Shown here piece after piece: positions 52,130-62,256 of a DNA stretch of 64,000 bases. The notes beneath the pieces are model-generated. The model searched no databases, was not told the DNA's origin, and saw only the letters and a list, made by a program, of their open reading frames with translations. Position numbers and translations under genes: made by a program. The stretch's first letter is position 1. Every line of letters begins with the position of its first letter. Source of the stretch: Lamellibrachia satsuma (taxonomy: Eukaryota > Annelida > Polychaeta > Sabellida > Siboglinidae); the NCBI GenBank assembly GCA_033239005.1, contig BSQZ01000009.1, forward strand, positions 1,373,752 to 1,437,751. Direction: 5' to 3'.

Positions 52130-55056
52130 GACGGTCCCAAGCCCGGCTGAGAAAGGAGGAGGGTTGGGCGTGGGGCTAGCACCCCCACCCTGTAAAGAAA
52201 CCCAACGCTACAGAAACATTCACAACAAATAAAACTACGACGTCTGTCCTGGAAGAGGTAGGGTCTGGTTTACCAGGGCGCATGGTGTGTTGCGGTCAAA
52301 GCCGAAAGGAAGCCACAATGCCGATTACTCTTCTTTCGATCAGGAAAAATTTAAACATCGGCACATGGAATGTGCGAACAATGTACGAGGCGGGGAAAAC
52401 TGCCCAAGTGGCAGCAGAAATGCGGAGATTCAACCTCGCTCTACTCGGGCTCTGCGAAACCCGATGGATCCAGTCAGGACGACTGCGACTAACAACGGGA
52501 GAGATTATACTATACTCCGGACACGCGGAAGATGATGCCCCTCACTCAGAGGGGGTTGCCCTCTTATTGGGGAAGGAGGCACACAGAGCACTTATTGGCT
52601 GGGAAGCCAGAGGACCGAGGTGCATAACAGCATCCTTTAGAACAAAGAACAAAAGGATTAAAATGAACATAGTGCAGTGCTACGCCCCAACCAACGACAA
52701 GACTGACGAAACCAAAGATGAATTCTACAACCAACTCTTTGATATCATGAGCAATTTAGGGGATAAAAACATCAACCTGATTATGGGAGATTTCAACGCA
52801 ACGATTAGATCGGACAACCAAGGATATGAAAATGTGATGGGGATGCATGGGCTGGGTGTGATGAATGACAATGGGGAGCGGTTTGTGAATGCCTGTGCAA
52901 TAAACAACATTGTAATTGGGGGAAGCGTGTTCTCACACAAAAGAATACATAAGGCGACATGGGTATCTCCTGACCATGTCACTGAAAATCAGATAGACCA
53001 TATCGGCATAAACAAAATGTTTAGAAGATCACTACAAGACGTGCGTGTGAAGAGAGGTGCTGACGTTGCGTCTGATCACCATCTAGTAACAGCCAGGCTA
53101 AAACTCAAGCTAAGAAGAAATGGAGTAGAATAAGAAAGACGAAAGGCAAGATATAATGTGGATTTCCTGAAGGATCCAAGCACAGCAGAAGAATATAAAG
53201 TCGCATTAGCTAATAGATTCAAAGTCCTGCAAGAACTGTATGATGAAGATGAGGGAGTAGACATCAACAGCCAATGGAGTCACATCAAAGATGCAGTAAA
53301 CACCACATGCGAAGAGATAATTGGAAGAAGGAAACCCCAACAGAAAGACTGGATTTCAGTAGAAACAATGAGGAAAATACAGACCAGAAGAGACAAGAAG
53401 GAAGCAGTCAACAGCAGCCGCACAAGGGCGGCAAAGGTAACAGCTCAGAAAGAGCACACAGCAGCAAATAGAGAGGTGAAGAAAAGTGTCAAAACAGACA
53501 AAAGGAACTTCGTGGAGGGACTTGCACAAGAGGCAGAAAAGGCAGCAGCTAGCAGGAACATGAAGCAACTTTACGATACAACAAGGAAGTTAGCTGGAAA
53601 GTTTAAGAAATCACAGCGGCCAATCAGAGACAAAAATGGGAGCGTCCTGATGGGGGCAGACAATCAGCTTAACAGATGGGCAGAGCATTTTGAAGAGCTG
53701 CTCAACAGACCAGTACCGCAGAATCAACCATACATCCAACCAGCTGAGACAGATCTCCCAATAGACTGTAATAAACCCACTAGAGAAGAGATAAAAAAGG
53801 CAATCGCACATATGAAAAATGGGAAAGTAGCAGGCCCTGATGGTATCCCTGCAGAAGCACTAAAGGCAGATGTAAATACTTCAGTAGAAATGCTGTACAG
53901 TCTTTTTGAGGAGATCTGGGAAAAAGAAGAAATTCCAGCAGAATGGAAGGTAGGTTACCTTATCAAGATTCCCAAGAAAGAAGACCTGAGCCGCTGTGAT
54001 AACTACAGAGGAATCACGTTGTTGTCAGTACCTGGGAAGATTCTAAACAGAATAATCCTAGAGAGAATGAAAGGCAAAGTGGACCAAACTTTGCGTGAAC
54101 AGCAAGCAGGCTTCAGGCAGGACAGATCGTGTACTGACCAGATTGCAACACTGCGAATCATAGTGGAACAATCCAACGAATGGAACTCATCCCTATACAT
54201 CAACTTTGTTGATTACGAGAAAGCCTTTGACAGTGTGGACAGGGAGACACTCTGGAAAGTGCTAACACACTATGGGGTGCCCAAGAAACTAGTCAACATG
54301 ATCAAAAACTCCGATGAGGGAATGTCATGCAGAGTCATTCATGAAGGTCAACTTACAAAGAACTTTGAGGTTAGGACGGGGGTGAGACAGGGATGCTTAC
54401 TGTCACCATTCCTCTTCATTCTAGTTATAGACTGGGTCATGAAAACAGCAACCAAGGAGAAACGAAATGGAATCCAGTGGACGATGCTGACCCAACTTGA
54501 TGACCTGGACTTTGCGGATGACCTTGCACTCCTGTCCCACAGCCATAGGCAGATGCAGGACAAAACAACAGAACTGGCATTGATTTCAGAGCGGGTTGGG
54601 TTGAAAATCAACAAAAAGAAAACAAAGATCCTGAGAACAAATGCTACTTGCGAAACACCAATCATGCTTGAGGGAGAGACACTGGACGAGGTCAAAGACT
54701 TCAGATATCTGGGCAAGTCAAAGGTAATTGGAGAAACCACAAAAATACGCTTGTTTAACACAAATGTAAAGTCCGTGTTGCTGTACGGAGCGGAAACGTG
54801 GCGAACAAACAAGACCACGCTGATAAGGATCCAGACATTTGTCAACCATTGCCTGAGAAGAATTCTCAGAATACACTGGATGGACAGGGTGAGCAACAAA
54901 GACCTCTGGGATAGAACACACCAAGCCCAAATAGAGATAGAGATCCTTAAAGGGAGGGTGAAGCACTCGAACAACCATAGCCCAAACATAATAACATACC
55001 ATTTACAGTATATATCACCCTTATATGATGGGCGCAACGCCACGGTAATTTTGTAA
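52130..55056 (+). mobile_element. RTE-like LINE, nearly full length
   Basis: It begins with a GC-rich leader (52130-52317; CCCACCCTGTAAAGAAACCC, GGGTCTGGTTTACCAGGGCG) that I regard as typical of the 5' region of this LINE group, followed by one long frame for endonuclease and reverse transcriptase. The 3' end is cut after ILKGR at about 54960, before the usual C-terminal tail. Confidence 0.82.
52318..55056 (+). pseudogene. Endonuclease-reverse transcriptase of an RTE-like LINE, one stop codon
   Basis: One frame from MPITLLSIRKNLNIGTWNVR (52318; an in-frame ATG also lies at 52282) to 55056, broken only by TAA at 53131-53133. The endonuclease shows GLCETRW, VQCYAPTN, IMGDFNATI, THVSPDHV-like WVSPDHVTENQIDHI and ASDHHLV. 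The RT shows NGKVAGPDGIPAEALKA, CDNYRGITLLSVPGKILNRI, EQQAGFRQDRSCTDQIATLR, INFVDYEKAFDSVDRETLW (first Asp), GVRQGCLLSPFLFILVIDW and LDDLDFADDLALLSHSH (the DD pair). Near 54716 FRYLGKS jumps to KIRLFNTNVKSVLLYGAETW, losing about 40 residues in frame. EN and RT active sites are intact; the stop lies between the two domains. Proteins like the EN half are often labelled craniofacial development protein 2-like in databases. The exact clade is not certain. Confidence 0.88.
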
Positions 55057-55070
55057 TATCCTTTTAAACT

Positions 55071-55433
55071 TTGCCATTATCTTCGCTGGGCGGCGCCATA
55101 TTGCTCTGCGGGGGGCTCAGCGGCAGAGTGGTTGAGTACGAGCTCCTGGCACGGCGTTCACAAAGTAAAAACCTCTCGGAAAAACGGCCGAAACGCATGG
55201 AAAATCGAATAAAAAGAAAACTGGTGTACACTGGGTGGCTCCTGGATATATCAACTAGTACTACAAATGCAAGGAAAAAACTTTTGATCGACTTCCGAGG
55301 AAGAATTTGCAGCGGAAAAGGTGGATGCAAATGCGGAAATTGCCGTGTCCGCCAGCCGCAGGCACTGCGAGTGACCACTTTTCCGATGCAAATTACGAGA
55401 CAAAAGACTGTGATGAGCATGGACAGACGGTGA
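55071..55433 (+). CDS. Unidentified 120-residue open frame
   Basis: Starts MPLSSLGGAILLCGGLSGRV; basic in the middle (KRPKRMENRIKRKLV) and with GRICSGKGGCKCGNCRVRQ, a Cys cluster that might bind metal. I recognise no family. A minus-strand frame of similar length overlaps it, and either may be non-coding. Confidence 0.25.
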   Translation: MPLSSLGGAILLCGGLSGRVVEYELLARRSQSKNLSEKRPKRMENRIKRKLVYTGWLLDISTSTTNARKKLLIDFRGRICSGKGGCKCGNCRVRQPQALRVTTFPMQITRQKTVMSMDRR

Positions 55434-56689
55434 GCATCAAGATGTCATTCTTGGTCAAAGACACCGTTCCATGTTAGATTTTTTTCCGCATATGACCATG
55501 CATCTACAGACTATTCTGCGACAAGGAAACGTCAGATATCAAAGGGCAGAGCGATGCGCAGGAAGCGACGAGCCGAAACCAGGTTAGTAAATTGGATTAC
55601 CGTTACCACTGTGACTTATCACTACGATTACAATATAGTTCCACCCCAATAAGCACAGCTGTGCTTCAACGTCAGCATATATATGACCCACAGTAAATCG
55701 AAATGTATGAATATAATAAGGTGCGAGTAAGTGTTAATAGTTTGATATAATTACGAGTGTTTTCCTATCCGCCGATTTATTTTCGACGTGATCAGACGTA
55801 CCGTCAATACGTGGCCGTACTCAAAACAATAACAATAACTCAATAAGTGCTACAGGATATACTGCAGCCTTATAACATGGGCCATGGCGTATGTACTAGG
55901 CAAAATTATTCAAGAAAATAATTTGATATTATTTATTGACAGTCATAATAAGTCTCATACTCCAGTATTCTAAATGCCTAGTCTAGAGACCAAGCGGCAA
56001 GCGTAAGGCTAAGCCTAAGCCTAAGGGGGTAGATGCATGGGAGAAACACACCAAAAGACAGTATAGACTATAGCGCAACAGAAGCCTGCTGTTGCTGTTT
56101 ACATTTCAAATTCTTTATGGAAATATTTAAATATACAAATACTTTCATTGTGATTAAGTGCAAATTCAGTTACACAAACTTTTTAAAAGTATTTAAATAT
56201 TTAATAAAATGTATTTCACCCATGCAATGTCTAGCTGGAGAGGAAACTAACTAAGGCATCGTCATCTGCCCAGTTGAACACTGTCAGATTACATGTCTGC
56301 TTTCTATAATGACACTTTACAATTTCTGTTTGAATTCTTGTGACTTGACAATAAGGCAAAATTATATAAAATTAATTTGCTTTATTGATCAGTAAACCCC
56401 ACATGTAATAACCGAAAGTTCATAAAGAGATGTATTAATTACATTTTATTCTGAGTCGACTGATAACACTGTAATGAATATCGTGGGGGAGGGGGCAACT
56501 ATCGGCAATTCTGTTTTGTCAATTCAAAAAAATCATTTCTAATTCCGCCTTGCAAAAAATCAATTCCAACTGTTAAAATCCTAGGCTAAAGAAAAATTCA
56601 AATTCAATTCGTTTTAACACAATTTTATTTGTCACGTGTGCACAATCATATTTAATTAGATATGATTACAAAATTATTGTTCGTTAAAT

Positions 56690-56690
<1 letters not shown>
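55434..56690. other. No gene seen
   Basis: AT-rich non-coding sequence. Around 56510-56620 there are several CAATTC/TAATTCC words related to the start of the tandem duplication at 59408 and 62257. Confidence 0.4.
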
Positions 56691-56721
<31 letters not shown>

Positions 56722-56723
56722 CA

Positions 56724-57732
56724 GGTCCAGGTCATTTGCCCCCCTCCCGGACATTTGCCCCTTTGTCACTTGCCCCCCAGACATTAGCCCCTTGCCTTAT
56801 TCAAAATCTGGACATCTGCCCCCTGTCAGTAGCCTCTGGATTATTTGTAAGTTTTTTAAGAAATGTTTTTTTAACTTATTTTTTATTTCTGAACATGAAT
56901 TCAAGATATATATTACCCTAATTGCAATTAATGTTCTTTGTGCCAGATCAGCCAAGCAAATTACTTTATATAGTTGGAAATGATCCTGTAATCAAAGGAT
57001 TATCTTTATTGCAATTGTGGAAGAAGCCAGTGACATTAGGACCTGGACATGTTAGGACAATTGAGGATATTTGAAAGAAGCCATCTCAACAAGGTTTCTT
57101 TTGAATTGCATTTACCATGGAGAGTTGGAGTGACTCCATTTTCCTATAAAACTGGATGCACAAGCCAGAGTTGTCAGAATTCACTTATAACTTCACCATG
57201 GAAATTACTACTAGCATCTGAGGAGGTCAGAAGCTATGTTTTGAGTGTCATTCCTACACAAAGAAGGGGGACCAACAAGATTACTCTTTAATGGGAGTGA
57301 AGCCAGCGTCGATCCTGATCATGCAAGGGTGCTGTGGTCACTGATCTGATCTCCAGATCCAGAATGATGATGGTGACACGGCACAGATAGAAGCTGCCAA
57401 GGTCGGTGAGGACCTGAAAACTAAGGCAGCTAATACCAGGGGCACTCCAAACCAGCTGATCTCCGACTCGTTACTGTCCACCACTGTTTGTGGAAGCATC
57501 ACCCCAAGAACCCATCTTCCACCACTGATCTGACTATCAATGATACCTGGAAGACAACTGGTGACAAGATCATCTCATACACACTCCAGGGGATAGGCCA
57601 TTGCATTAGGCTAAAGTGACTTTGACTTGTCATTGAATGTTGTTATTGTAGCAATAATGATAAAACTGCAAACTGATTTTCACTTGTCAACTATCATAGA
57701 AAAAAGGGGCAGATGTCCGGGGGGGAGCAAAT
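56724..57732. mobile_element. Probable TIR element with GCCCC-rich ends
   Basis: The left end has CATTTGCCCCCCTCCCGGAC followed by ATTTGCCCC, CACTTGCCCC, CATTAGCCCC and CATCTGCCCC. The right end has GGGGCAGATGTCCGGGGGGG then AGCAAAT, its inverted counterpart. The inner sequence holds an 80-codon frame (57049-57291) without a domain. The superfamily and target duplication were not determined. It sits beside an (AC)n(AT)n tract. Confidence 0.55.
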
Positions 57733-57969
57733 ATGCTAGGAGTCAGATTTATATCGCTATCAGTGGTGGTATCATAAATTTACTGGAAAGTTTGAGTCTT
57801 CAACATCCTAATCTCCAACATGTATTCTCCATGGGGACATTTTTAATTACTACAAAGGGCAAACCCTACAGCCACATGTAACAGCATTGTACAGATGACC
57901 AGTGACATGTTTATTATAGGAAACTTGTGGGCTGAACATTAGGCTTGGATAAACAATGGGCTGCATTCA

Positions 57970-59202
57970 AGTGGGGTAGGCTTCCTAAAAGCAAGGTCAT
58001 GTCTAACCAATTTCTTATGTTTTTTAGAAGAAATTACAAAGTGGGTAGATGACGGGTCACCAGTTGTCTACTTAGATTTTCAGAAAGCTTTCGATAAAGT
58101 GCCACATCAAAGATTGTTACTTAAACTAAAAGCCCATGGTATAGGCAATTATGTAATCAACTGGATAGAAAAGTGGCTTACACACAGAAGACAGAGAGTA
58201 ATAGTAGATGGTGAGATTTCAAACTGGAAATCTGTTTTGAGTGGGGTACCACAGGGATCAGTATTAGGCCCTATACTGTTTTTAATATATATATATATAA
58301 ATGATTTGGAGGATGATATATCTAGCAAAGTACTCAAATTTGCAGATGACACAAAAGTATTCAGAAAGGTTACTAATGATACAGATAAACAAAGTTTACA
58401 GGATGATCTAGAAAAATTTTTTAAATGGTCAGAAAAATGGCAAATGTTATTCAATTTTGGGAAGTGTAAATGTATACACATAGGACATGGAAATATGGAT
58501 GAGGAATATAAAATGGGGGATGCTGTACTAGGTATAACCACACAAGAAAAGGATTTAGGAGTAACATTTAATGCTGACATGAAAGTTTCAGAGCAATGTG
58601 GGATTGCTGCTTCGAAAGGAAATCAATTTCTAGGGCTAATTAGGAGAACTATCACGTATAAGGAGAAACATCTAATAGTACTCCTGTACAAAGCAATAGT
58701 TAGACCACATTTGGAATATTGTATTCAAGCATGAAGGCCATATCGTAAAAAAAACATAGATAAGCTAGAAAGAATACAACAAAGAGCAACTAAAATGATT
58801 CCAGAATTAAGAGACCTTAGTTACGAAAGTCGCTTATTACAATGTGGTTTGACAACACTAGAGACCAGGAGACTAAGAGGAGACCAAATAGAAGTGTTTA
58901 AGATAGTGAACGGTTATGAGGATGTTGATAGGAATATGTTCTTCAAACTTAAAGAAGGCAGTAGAACCAGAGGACACAAAGCAGCATTAGTTAAGGAGCA
59001 GTGTAGGTTGGACATGAGAAACTACTCTTTCTCACAGAGGGTGATAAATGAATGGAACAAACTGCCAAATGATTGTGTTAATGCTAGTAGTGTGAATATG
59101 TTTAAAAATAGAACTGACAGATATCTGATAAGGGCGTATCTCTTTTTGATGCAAATGCTTGATTATATTGTTCTTGGTCACAATGTTTCAATACCAGAGT
59201 AG
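57970..59202 (+). pseudogene. CR1-like LINE ORF2, 3' part
   Basis: The text starts within RT at FLKARSCLTNFLCFLEEI, then VVYLDFQKAFDKVPHQRLLL, GVPQGSVLGPILFLIYI, FADDTKVF (the DD pair), ending the RT with LGVTFNADMKVSEQC. A TGA lies at 58732-58734 after RPHLEYCIQA. The C-terminal part has KLERIQQRATKMIPELRDLS, TTLETRRLRGDQIEVFKI and YSFSQRVINEWNKLP, ending at 59202. A TATATATA expansion inserted Ile-Tyr in YIND without shifting frame. It is 5'-truncated. It is related to the minus-strand CR1-like LINE at 31.1-37.9 kb but clearly distinct. Confidence 0.88.
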
Positions 59203-59655
59203 ACAGTGTCTATGCTGTAATGTTGACAACTTCCTGGCTGTTACCAGATTCAGGGTGACATGCTAGTAGCAGACAAATATGATTTTAAAAGTAATATAAA
59301 TAAATATAAGGGTAAATATTAACAGTATCAAGTCAATAATTCCAACAAAATCATTCCCAAAAAAAAAATTAAAAAAAATAAAAATTCCAATAAAAAAAAA
59401 AATTTTAGTCAATTCCAATTCCGGAACTGGAATTGAGGGTCAGTTCCAATTCTGGAATGGAATTGACCACATGCCTCAAGTATATTCATGACAATATCTT
59501 GTCTCTGTGTACTACAGCAACAGTCATGAACAGTATAATTGAATTGAAACAAGCTTATGTCTGTGGGGCTTTTGTCCATGCACCATACTATCTAGCAGAT
59601 GCTTTCAGTATAATACCTAATAATTATATATATACATATATACACATATAGATAT

Positions 59656-59722
<67 letters not shown>
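59656..59722. repeat. (AT)n microsatellite
   Basis: About 67 bases of AT; the matching run in unit 2 (about 62503-62530) is some 35 bases shorter and interrupted by CAT. Confidence 0.95.
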
Positions 59723-59723
<1 letters not shown>

Positions 59724-60300
59724 GTGAGGGCATGAGGGCAGGTATGTGTGTGTGCGTGCAGCATTTATAAGATAAAGATGTCACAAACATAGATCTGCAT
59801 TTGGTCCAATAACAATATTCATGCATTATGTTATCTAAATCGAGTGTCAGATATAAAATAAGGAACCCCATAGAAAGTGAACCTATGGGTCCATATTTTG
59901 TTATGGAATTTGGACCCCTTATAGAATTTTGACCTCCCTGGCCCATTGAAAACAGTGCAATGTTGATTAGATAATATAATGCACATTTGAGCTAAGATGC
60001 TACAATTTTGGTTACATGCGTTTGGTTATGTTACCAGTAGCATTCATCAAACTGACCAAACAGATTCATTAAAAACATTAAGAGATCAGTGAAAGACCCA
60101 CTGGTTGAATTAACATGGCTCCATAGGGAAAATGCTTTTCCCTGTGGTTGATTACTTTATACATTCTATATGACACTGGCACTCTTATATTCTAAAAATA
60201 ATATATACAAGAGAAAGTTTCTCACATTGTGATTCACTTTTATTATGCAAAAGATGAATTTTGTAAAATTTTCAAGTCACCGTATGTGTAATCTTTTCAG

Positions 60301-60767
60301 ATGAAGGATTCACCATTGGTTCGTACAAGTACAGATATTATTTTTGAAGCATCCAGCGCTACGGGTGATGCCGTCAATCTTTACATTACGGATGTCACCT
60401 TTAGTGCCATCACTGCTACTACTGCTGTGGCACCACATACAACTGATGCTGAAATGCAAATCGATCCGGTAATGATATTTCAAGTGCGACACTTCGCGAA
60501 TACTGCTGTAGTCACGGATGACATTATTGCACCAATGAACTACTCCTATGTGAAGCTTCCATCAGATTCAGTGAGAACAAAGACATTGGTGCAGATGATG
60601 CACACTATGTGATAACAGCGACATAACCGAGGGTGACTCAAGCAGCTCCAACACCTATGAGAAAGAGAAGAAGTTTGTCATTCGTGAGAAAAACTTATGT
60701 CACTTTTCTGCACCTGCCACACACCAAACAGCCATAAACTGTGACACAGGTTGTACTCATGTCTGAT
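60301..60767 (+). pseudogene. Decayed coding segment in unit 1, possibly Kolobok-like
   Basis: A splice-acceptor-like run (TGTGTAATCTTTTCAG, ending 60300) is followed by 103 open codons: MKDSPLVRTSTDIIFEASSA, then DAEMQIDPVMIFQVRHF and APMNYSYVKLPSDSV, stop at 60612. In another frame the text goes on as DNSDITEGDSSSSNTYEKEK, KFVIREKNLCHF, up to a stop near 60767. The change of frame without loss of protein-like character suggests one coding stretch with frameshifts. An acidic patch followed by EKEKKFxVxExxL occurs in some THAP/Kolobok-type transposon proteins; that link is tentative. Confidence 0.4.
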
Positions 60768-60859
60768 CTATCAGCCAAGGTCTTTCGGATACTGGGGTGT
60801 CTGTCAGAGGAAAGGGTGCTGATTTCTACCCCTAGATAAGTGAAAGGTGAACTGAATAT

Positions 60860-61330
60860 GTTAGGTGTATGTGTACTATCAGTCAGAATAAGTAGTGTAT
60901 TGGTGTATATTTAGTGCCAGTAGTTTATTGGAACAGATGGTTGGTGTGCAAGTACTATCAGTCAGAACAAGTAGTGTATTGGTACATATGATTGGTGTAC
61001 ATTTACTGTCAGTACAAGTAGTGTAGTTGGTAGAGAATGAGACGCTTGGTTTACATTTGCTGTCGGTAGGAACAAGTAGTAGATTCAGTCAGAACAAGTA
61101 GTATATTGGATACACATGATTGGTGTACATTTACTGTCAGAAGACGTAGTGAAATGGTGCAAATTCCAGAATGAGATCATTGGTGTGCATTTACTGTTGG
61201 TAGGAACAAGTAGTGTATTGGTATGCATGATTGGTGTACGTTTACTGTCAGTCAGAACAAGTAATATTGTTACACATGACTGGTGTACATTTACTGTCCA
61301 ATCAAAACAAGTAGTCTATTGCCATTGGTA
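60860..61330. repeat. Degenerate tandem repeat, about 50 bp, about 8 units
   Basis: The core is GATTGGTGTACATTTACTGT, then CAGTCAGAACAAGTAGTGTA, then TTGGTACA, with variable gaps. The same array recurs in unit 2 (63675 to the window end). Confidence 0.85.
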
Positions 61331-61345
61331 CAGATGATGATGGTG

Positions 61346-61655
61346 AAACAGTTAAATGCCTTGGCTTTATAAAGATTAATTATTTCCTAAGCTAAACTAC
61401 CAGTATATTTGATATGTTGTGGCATAATAATGATGTGTGTAACTGTGATATCCATGTTCCAGGTTGTATTTCCCTGTGGTAGAAGTCACTGTTTTTAGTC
61501 AAACAGTTAAATGCCTTGGCTTTATAAAGATTAATTATTTCCTAAGCTAAACTACCAGTATATTTGATATGTTGTGGCATAATAATGATGTGTGTAACTG
61601 TGACATCCATGTTCCAGGTTGTATTTCCCTGTGGTAGAAGTCACTGTTTTTAGTC
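61346..61655. repeat. Exact tandem duplication of 155 bp
   Basis: 61346-61500 and 61501-61655 are the same apart from a single T/C difference; each begins AAACAGTTAAATGCCTTGGC and ends CACTGTTTTTAGTC. Confidence 0.95.
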
Positions 61656-62256
61656 AATGGTTTCAGTCGTTCTAGTTAGCCTTATTTCTTTGGTAATTGT
61701 TTTTCTATGTGAATAAACTGTTGGTATATTTTATGTTGGTCTCAATATAAATGAAATTGTGTGTAGTGACATGCAAGATGCTGCAGGTAACATTTTTGTT
61801 GACAGAAGTGGGATATGGATAAGGAGGCATTCACATCATTCAGTTATTAATATTTTAGTGGGAATTTTTGTAGTTTTCCAGGTTGTTTTTCGACCTGCTG
61901 CATACTGTGGGTGCCTCACAATTTGTCTATATCAGACTATCAGTACACTCACCTGTGTCAGGTCAATCTCCATAGCTAAACTTTCCATCAATTCAATTCG
62001 GTTCAGAATAGACATCACAGATCCTTCCCACATCGCAGGATGGGATTACTTATCTTGCCTTTCATGAGCCTGAAATATAATTTGTCAGGGTTAGTTGATA
62101 GCACTAATTCCATAATTACCATAATAGTTGCAAAACAGTGAACATTACATACTGTCAGTAGTTAATTATTGTTATTTCAATGATTACATTGCACCAAACA
62201 ACAAGGTGTTGTGGTGTGCTACAGAGAGGGGTGATTACAAGTACGAATATTAATTC
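61656..62256. other. No gene seen
   Basis: AT-rich end of unit 1. An open frame at 61759-62067 has no recognised domain. Whether unit 2 carries this part too lies beyond the window. Confidence 0.4.

Larger units (their letters stand above)
59408..62256. repeat. Tandem duplication, unit 1 (2.85 kb)
   Basis: Begins GTCAATTCCAATTCCGGAAC. From here to at least 61184, every stretch recurs at +2816 to +2851 in unit 2 with only scattered single-base differences; the shift changes because the (AT)n run is shorter in unit 2. The unit starts with the imperfect palindrome TCAATTCCA...TGGAATTGA. Confidence 0.93.

Noticed and set aside
54348..55043. 231-codon minus-strand frame
   Set aside because: Antisense of the RTE-like reverse transcriptase.
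55119..55190. tRNA-like A box (GCTCAGCGGCAGAGTGG)
   Set aside because: No B box or cloverleaf could be formed downstream.
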